DNA from: HGM04593 sp045630965
Lineage (GTDB): Bacteria > Bacteroidota > Bacteroidia > Bacteroidales > Bacteroidaceae
Length of the DNA stretch: 64,000 nt
Direction of reading: 5' to 3'
Assembly (NCBI GenBank): GCA_045630965.1
Contig: JAZQTU010000012.1
Coordinates: forward strand, 1 to 64,000
The position numbers and the translations under genes are program-made. The notes under the pieces were generated by a model, which searched no databases, was not told where the DNA came from, and saw only the letters and a program-made list of their open reading frames with translations. Below, piece after piece: positions 60,615-64,000 of this stretch (within the stretch, counting starts at the first letter, position 1; every line of letters starts with the position of its first letter).

Positions 60615-61379
60615 TCAGTTATTTCTCTTGATAATCTCGTCAGCAAGTGAAAGATAGTTCTTTGCACCGGTCGATTCTGCGTCGTACATAATCACAGGAA
60701 TACCCATGCTCGGAGCCTCTCCAAGTCTGATATTTCTTTGTATGACAGTCTCGAACACCAGTTCGCGGAAATGTTTCTTCACCTCGTTGTATACCTGATT
60801 GCTCAATCGCAAGCGTGAATTGAACATTGTGAGCAGGAAACCTTCGATGTCAAGCTTCGGGTTCAGGTTCGACTTGATTATCTTGATAGTGTTCAACAGT
60901 TTGCTTATACCCTCAAGTGCGAAATATTCACACTGCACCGGTATGATGACAGAATCGGCAGCTGTGAGCGCGTTGACTGTAATCAGTCCAAGTGACGGTG
61001 AACTGTCGATGAGTATATAGTCGTACTTGTCCTTGATTGGCTGGAGTGCATCACGCATGATTTTCTCCCTGTTCGGCATGTCGAGCATCTCAATCTCTGC
61101 TCCCACAAGGTCAATGTGTGACGGGGTTATATCCAATCCCTTTACGCATGTTTGGTGTATTCCCTGTTCCGGAGCAGCCTTGTTTATGAGGCATTCGTAT
61201 ATTGAACACCCGATGTTGCGTATATCAATGCCTAAACCTGACGAAGCGTTAGCCTGCGGGTCAGCGTCTATTACGAGAACCTTCTTTTCGAGTGTTGCCA
61301 GCGAAGCCGCCAGGTTAATCGTTGTTGTAGTTTTGCCAACTCCACCTTTCTGGTTGGCCAATGCTATTATTTTTCCCAT
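60615..61379 (-). CDS. parA: ParA chromosome-partitioning ATPase (Soj-like)
   Basis: 254 residues. The deviant Walker A KGGVGKTTT is at the N-terminus (MGKIIALANQ precedes it), then DADPQANASSGLG and IDSSPSLGLIT (Walker B). It lacks an N-terminal DNA-binding extension, as in chromosomal Soj proteins. First gene of parA-parB-DUF5683-mltD-rel. Confidence 0.97.
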   Translation of the reverse strand: MGKIIALANQKGGVGKTTTTINLAASLATLEKKVLVIDADPQANASSGLGIDIRNIGCSIYECLINKAAPEQGIHQTCVKGLDITPSHIDLVGAEIEMLDMPNREKIMRDALQPIKDKYDYILIDSSPSLGLITVNALTAADSVIIPVQCEYFALEGISKLLNTIKIIKSNLNPKLDIEGFLLTMFNSRLRLSNQVYNEVKKHFRELVFETVIQRNIRLGEAPSMGIPVIMYDAESTGAKNYLSLADEIIKRNN

Positions 61380-61428
61380 ATTCTTTGATATTCAATACAT
61401 TTTGTGTTGCATCACTCTCTTTTGGACT

Positions 61429-61452
61429 GCAACCCTTTGGGTTGCGAAGTTA
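61429..61452 (-). promoter_or_regulatory. Promoter and overlapping hairpin upstream of parA
   Basis: The minus strand carries TAACTTCG (61452-61445), a near match to TAnnTTTG. Directly next to it GCAACCC and GGGTTGC form a 7-bp inverted repeat with a 3-nt loop (61429-61445), placed around the expected transcription start. The palindrome could be an operator. Confidence 0.4.
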
Positions 61453-61516
61453 CAAAAAAATAAAGATTGTTTTCTATAAAAAGAGATTAACTTATTAACA
61501 AACGGTTGAAAACCTG

Positions 61517-61562
61517 TCATAAAAAATGTTACACAGCCGCGGCTGTGTTACATTTTTTATGA
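61517..61562 (-). terminator. Terminator of the GH84 gene
   Basis: Two 23-base arms run from 61517 to 61562, centred on GCCGCGGC, with a single T-T mismatch. The U-rich 3' side on the minus strand follows the GH84 stop codon by 21 bp. Confidence 0.88.
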
Positions 61563-61582
61563 TAATTGCTGCTATATGTCGT

Positions 61583-64000
61583 TTATTCAACGATGAAACG
61601 CAGTGATTGCATCTTCTCATTGTATGTGGCAACGGCAATGTACAGGCCTTTTGAAAGACCGGCGGTTGATGCGCAGTTGTCTTTGACTTCCTTTACGCAT
61701 CTTCCGTCGGGAGAGAATATGGCAATGTGCTCACAGTTCTCTTCGGCGCGAATTTCTCCATTCTCGTAATTTAGCACATTGCTGTCAATATCTTTTACCA
61801 GTGTGTATTCCTCCTTTGAAATGAGTTTGACGGTATAGCTTCCGGAACGTGAAATATCCCTTTCTTCAAGCCTGTCGCCCGAAGCAATCAGGTATTTAAT
61901 TCCCTTGGCTATAGCCGATTGTGTCCACTGTATTGACCAAAGGTCGCCCATTTTTGTAAGCAGGTATGTATTCCAGTCGCTGTAGTACTGGTTTGTACCG
62001 AATACGCCATATTCGTTCATGTAACGTCCGTCGGCATTGCTTGTTATTTTGTAACAATTTTTTCCTTTTGAGTCAATTGAGATAACCCACTCTTGAGCAA
62101 CACCGGGCTCTGCAACCTCTTTGAACGTTGGAGTGCCTCCGCTGCTTTTAATGTTCGTGTTGGTGAGATACCTCTCCCCGTCCATTATGTAGTAAATGCC
62201 TCCATCCTCGATGAGGTTACCATTTGGCTCTCCTCCCAAAGGAACAATGTCGAAAATGTATTTGTCAGGGAGCGCTTCATTTGAATTTCCGGTTGTGATA
62301 CGTGTATCGCTGACACTCCAGAATTTGTCTCCGGCGCTTCCTGCATTCCTTATTGCATACTTTCCGTTAGCCAGCAGGGTAATCTCGTATGTGTGCCATA
62401 TAGCTTCGTACGGGTTGGTTTTGTTGCTTACTGTAAACGCACCTTTCTCGTTGAGGTAGCGGTTGTCTTCAAGGTTAATTATTTTATAACGGTTGGTACT
62501 TGGGTCAACAGTGATTTTCCACTCCTGACGCTGTGGACGTACATCATCAATGGCTGCCTGGAACTGTGGAACGCTGCTTGCAACATTCGGCTGTGTATTG
62601 GTTAAGTATCTGCCATTGTGCATAATGTAGTATGTGCCATTTTCAAGAACCTGTGCCGGGAAAACATCGTTACGGTAGTCATATTTCTCTTTGTATTCAG
62701 CAACAAGCGTTCCAAGTTTCTCCTTTACGAATGGCTCTACATAGAGTGTTGCAACAACTGGTGTGGCACTTTTGAGTGAGCCGGCAAAGTCACGTGAACG
62801 CAATGCAGCCTGTGCTGTGTCATACTCTTTGTAGCGCAGGTAGCTGTTGATGAAACTGTCCGGGTTTTCACATACTATGGCATTGTTCATCTCAACAAGG
62901 CTTACACCTTTCTGTCCCATGTACTTCATGGCAAGAATCCATGGTTCAATCTCTTTTGTGAGTGCCTGCGCCTCGTCTGTTGCAAGCAGAGTCTCCGCTG
63001 TTGTGACAAACTTGTTGAACTGCTCTCCTACAGCATTGTATGCCGCAATCCTGTCACTTGCTATTTTGCTGTCAAAAGTCTCTTTTGCCTTAACGAACTC
63101 AGGTGACTCGTTCCATAGACGCAAACCATGGACGGTAGAGCCCAAATCAACGTTGTTTTCGCAGAAGAAACGGAAAACCTCGTAGTTTTCGGGCATTATA
63201 TATTCAAGCGCAGCCTCCCACGATTTGTCACTGTCGTATGCAGTCATGTTCCATGTGTAGTCTCCAATGCTGAAGAGGGAAACCTTTGAAGCCTCGGCAT
63301 ACTCCATGGGGTTTGATACGAATCCCGAAAGCATGTCGGCTATGTCAAGGTCATTGCCGTATGTGGGGCCCATGAGCAGGTGGTTTATGCAATAGTCGGT
63401 GACGGGATAGTTGAGCCAAATATATGCATTGCGCTGTATCTTGTTGTTTATGAAACTCATGTCACTCTTGTTTATCATGTCTACAACGCCGTTTCCGGTC
63501 CACATGATGTTTGTCTCCTTGTCCATGGTACTGCCAAGTTGGGTAAGGTAGTTGCTGCCTCCTCCTATATAATCCTTGTTGTACTCCGTTGGACACATTA
63601 TGAGAGGAGAAACATCCGAGTGCTTCTTTACGAATTCAGAATTTATGTAATTGAGGTATTCAGCCTGTTTGTCACCTTTCGACTGCTCACTGCCGAATAT
63701 ATCATCAAAGAATATTGCAAAATCCCTGATTCCCAGTTCGTACATCTTTTCCAATTTGTCTATTGAAGCCTTGCGGTCGGCATCGCTCCATTGTATGTCT
63801 CCTCCCGGGTGTAGAGCCCACACGAAACGTACTTTATGGCGTGCAGCATCAGCTGCCAATTTTGCTATGCGCTCACCGTCGGCTTGGGGATATGGCTCGC
63901 GCCATTTGCTCTTGTGGTAAGCATCATCCTTTGGGCCGTATATGTAAATGTTCATTTTTGTCTCTCCGAACATCTTGAAAAGGCTGTTTCTGTCTGCATC
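61583..64000 (-). CDS. GH84 beta-N-acetylglucosaminidase with lectin-like and T9SS-type tail (5' end beyond window)
   Basis: 805 codons are visible; the frame is open to the right window edge, so the N-terminus is missing. The GH84 catalytic barrel is clear: KMNIYIYGPKDDAYH, RFVWALHPGGDIQWSDADR and the catalytic Asp pair in AIFFDDIFG, then MCPTEYNK and MGPTYGNDLDIADMLSGFVSNPMEYAEASK. By memory it parallels the Bacteroides thetaiotaomicron GH84 O-GlcNAcase-like enzyme. Two beta-trefoil-like regions follow (YYIMHNGRYLTN and YYIMDGERYLTN starts). A C-terminal sorting-like domain ends SLRFIVE. Substrate is terminal beta-GlcNAc on host glycoproteins or mucin (inferred). Its promoter is outside the window. 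Confidence 0.93.
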   Translation of the reverse strand, partial: DADRNSLFKMFGETKMNIYIYGPKDDAYHKSKWREPYPQADGERIAKLAADAARHKVRFVWALHPGGDIQWSDADRKASIDKLEKMYELGIRDFAIFFDDIFGSEQSKGDKQAEYLNYINSEFVKKHSDVSPLIMCPTEYNKDYIGGGSNYLTQLGSTMDKETNIMWTGNGVVDMINKSDMSFINNKIQRNAYIWLNYPVTDYCINHLLMGPTYGNDLDIADMLSGFVSNPMEYAEASKVSLFSIGDYTWNMTAYDSDKSWEAALEYIMPENYEVFRFFCENNVDLGSTVHGLRLWNESPEFVKAKETFDSKIASDRIAAYNAVGEQFNKFVTTAETLLATDEAQALTKEIEPWILAMKYMGQKGVSLVEMNNAIVCENPDSFINSYLRYKEYDTAQAALRSRDFAGSLKSATPVVATLYVEPFVKEKLGTLVAEYKEKYDYRNDVFPAQVLENGTYYIMHNGRYLTNTQPNVASSVPQFQAAIDDVRPQRQEWKITVDPSTNRYKIINLEDNRYLNEKGAFTVSNKTNPYEAIWHTYEITLLANGKYAIRNAGSAGDKFWSVSDTRITTGNSNEALPDKYIFDIVPLGGEPNGNLIEDGGIYYIMDGERYLTNTNIKSSGGTPTFKEVAEPGVAQEWVISIDSKGKNCYKITSNADGRYMNEYGVFGTNQYYSDWNTYLLTKMGDLWSIQWTQSAIAKGIKYLIASGDRLEERDISRSGSYTVKLISKEEYTLVKDIDSNVLNYENGEIRAEENCEHIAIFSPDGRCVKEVKDNCASTAGLSKGLYIAVATYNEKMQSLRFIVE

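Noticed and set aside
61380..61582. Possible parS site near parA
   Set aside because: No TGTTTCACGTGAAACA-like palindrome was seen here or elsewhere in the window; the palindromes present are a promoter-proximal hairpin and a terminator.
1..64000. CRISPR arrays, rRNA and tRNA genes
   Set aside because: No regularly spaced short repeats, no rRNA-like stretches and no tRNA cloverleaf with a GTTCGA-type arm were recognised by reading; a tRNAscan/CRISPR search would be decisive.

Overview
The window looks like a chromosomal segment from an anaerobic gut-type Bacteroidales bacterium (Prevotellaceae or Bacteroidaceae are the best guesses). Three things point there. Promoters follow the Bacteroidetes -7 pattern TAnnTTTG (or TAnnTTCG). 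The NADH dehydrogenase cluster lacks nuoE, nuoF and nuoG. Secreted proteins carry C-terminal tails like those of type IX secretion substrates. Gene neighbourhoods such as parA-parB-DUF5683-mltD-rel and rsmD-DUF3822 are also typical of Bacteroidetes. No rRNA, tRNA, CRISPR array, transposase or integrase was recognised.

Layout. 1-2885: end of the Na+-translocating NADH:quinone reductase operon (nqrC end, nqrD, nqrE, nqrF), closed by a terminator shared with the convergent metY-pgeF pair (2940-5014). 5283-19054 is an accessory stretch. It holds a 2399-residue secreted M60-type metallopeptidase, an AAA-type ATPase, a 1360-residue secreted lectin-like protein with no recognisable catalytic domain, and a 58-residue peptide gene. 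Its intergenic spaces are filled with several repeat families, including two copies of a ~350-bp repeat whose 121-bp core is a long inverted repeat. 19864-29701 (minus strand): the 10-gene nuo cluster A-B-CD-H-I-J-K-L-M-N, preceded by a ZIP metal transporter (29835-30608).

30832-34533: purL. 34885-36014: two half-size chromate transporters. 36033-38834: uvrA (minus). 38971-40928: a GH10-like lipoprotein and a GNAT acetyltransferase. 41014-41978: a promoter, a structured leader and a sigma-factor-like gene. 42016-42417: a small unknown gene. 42512-46982: an outer-membrane beta-barrel receptor-like protein and cardiolipin synthase. 46983-47481: hairpins, possible small RNAs and a truncated lipoprotein. 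47465-49640 (minus): unknown membrane-anchored protein, DUF3822 and rsmD. 49735-51174: RecD-like helicase, convergent with alaS (51193-53808). 53964-55290: M23 peptidase and a MerR regulator. 55390-61379 (minus): parA-parB-DUF5683-mltD-rel. 61583-64000 (minus): 5'-truncated GH84 beta-N-acetylglucosaminidase.

How the parts fit. Nqr and the NADH-module-less Nuo are two respiratory entry points into the quinone pool, one using NADH and one probably using another low-potential donor. The M60 peptidase and the GH84 enzyme, both with lectin-like modules and a T9SS-like tail, suggest attack on host O-glycoproteins such as mucins. The parA operon joins chromosome segregation, peptidoglycan remodelling and (p)ppGpp metabolism. 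The least explained material is non-coding: the repeat pair around the 1360-residue gene, the attenuator-like leader at 41046-41342, the operator-like repeats before the ATPase gene, and perfect terminator hairpins that include the stop codon.
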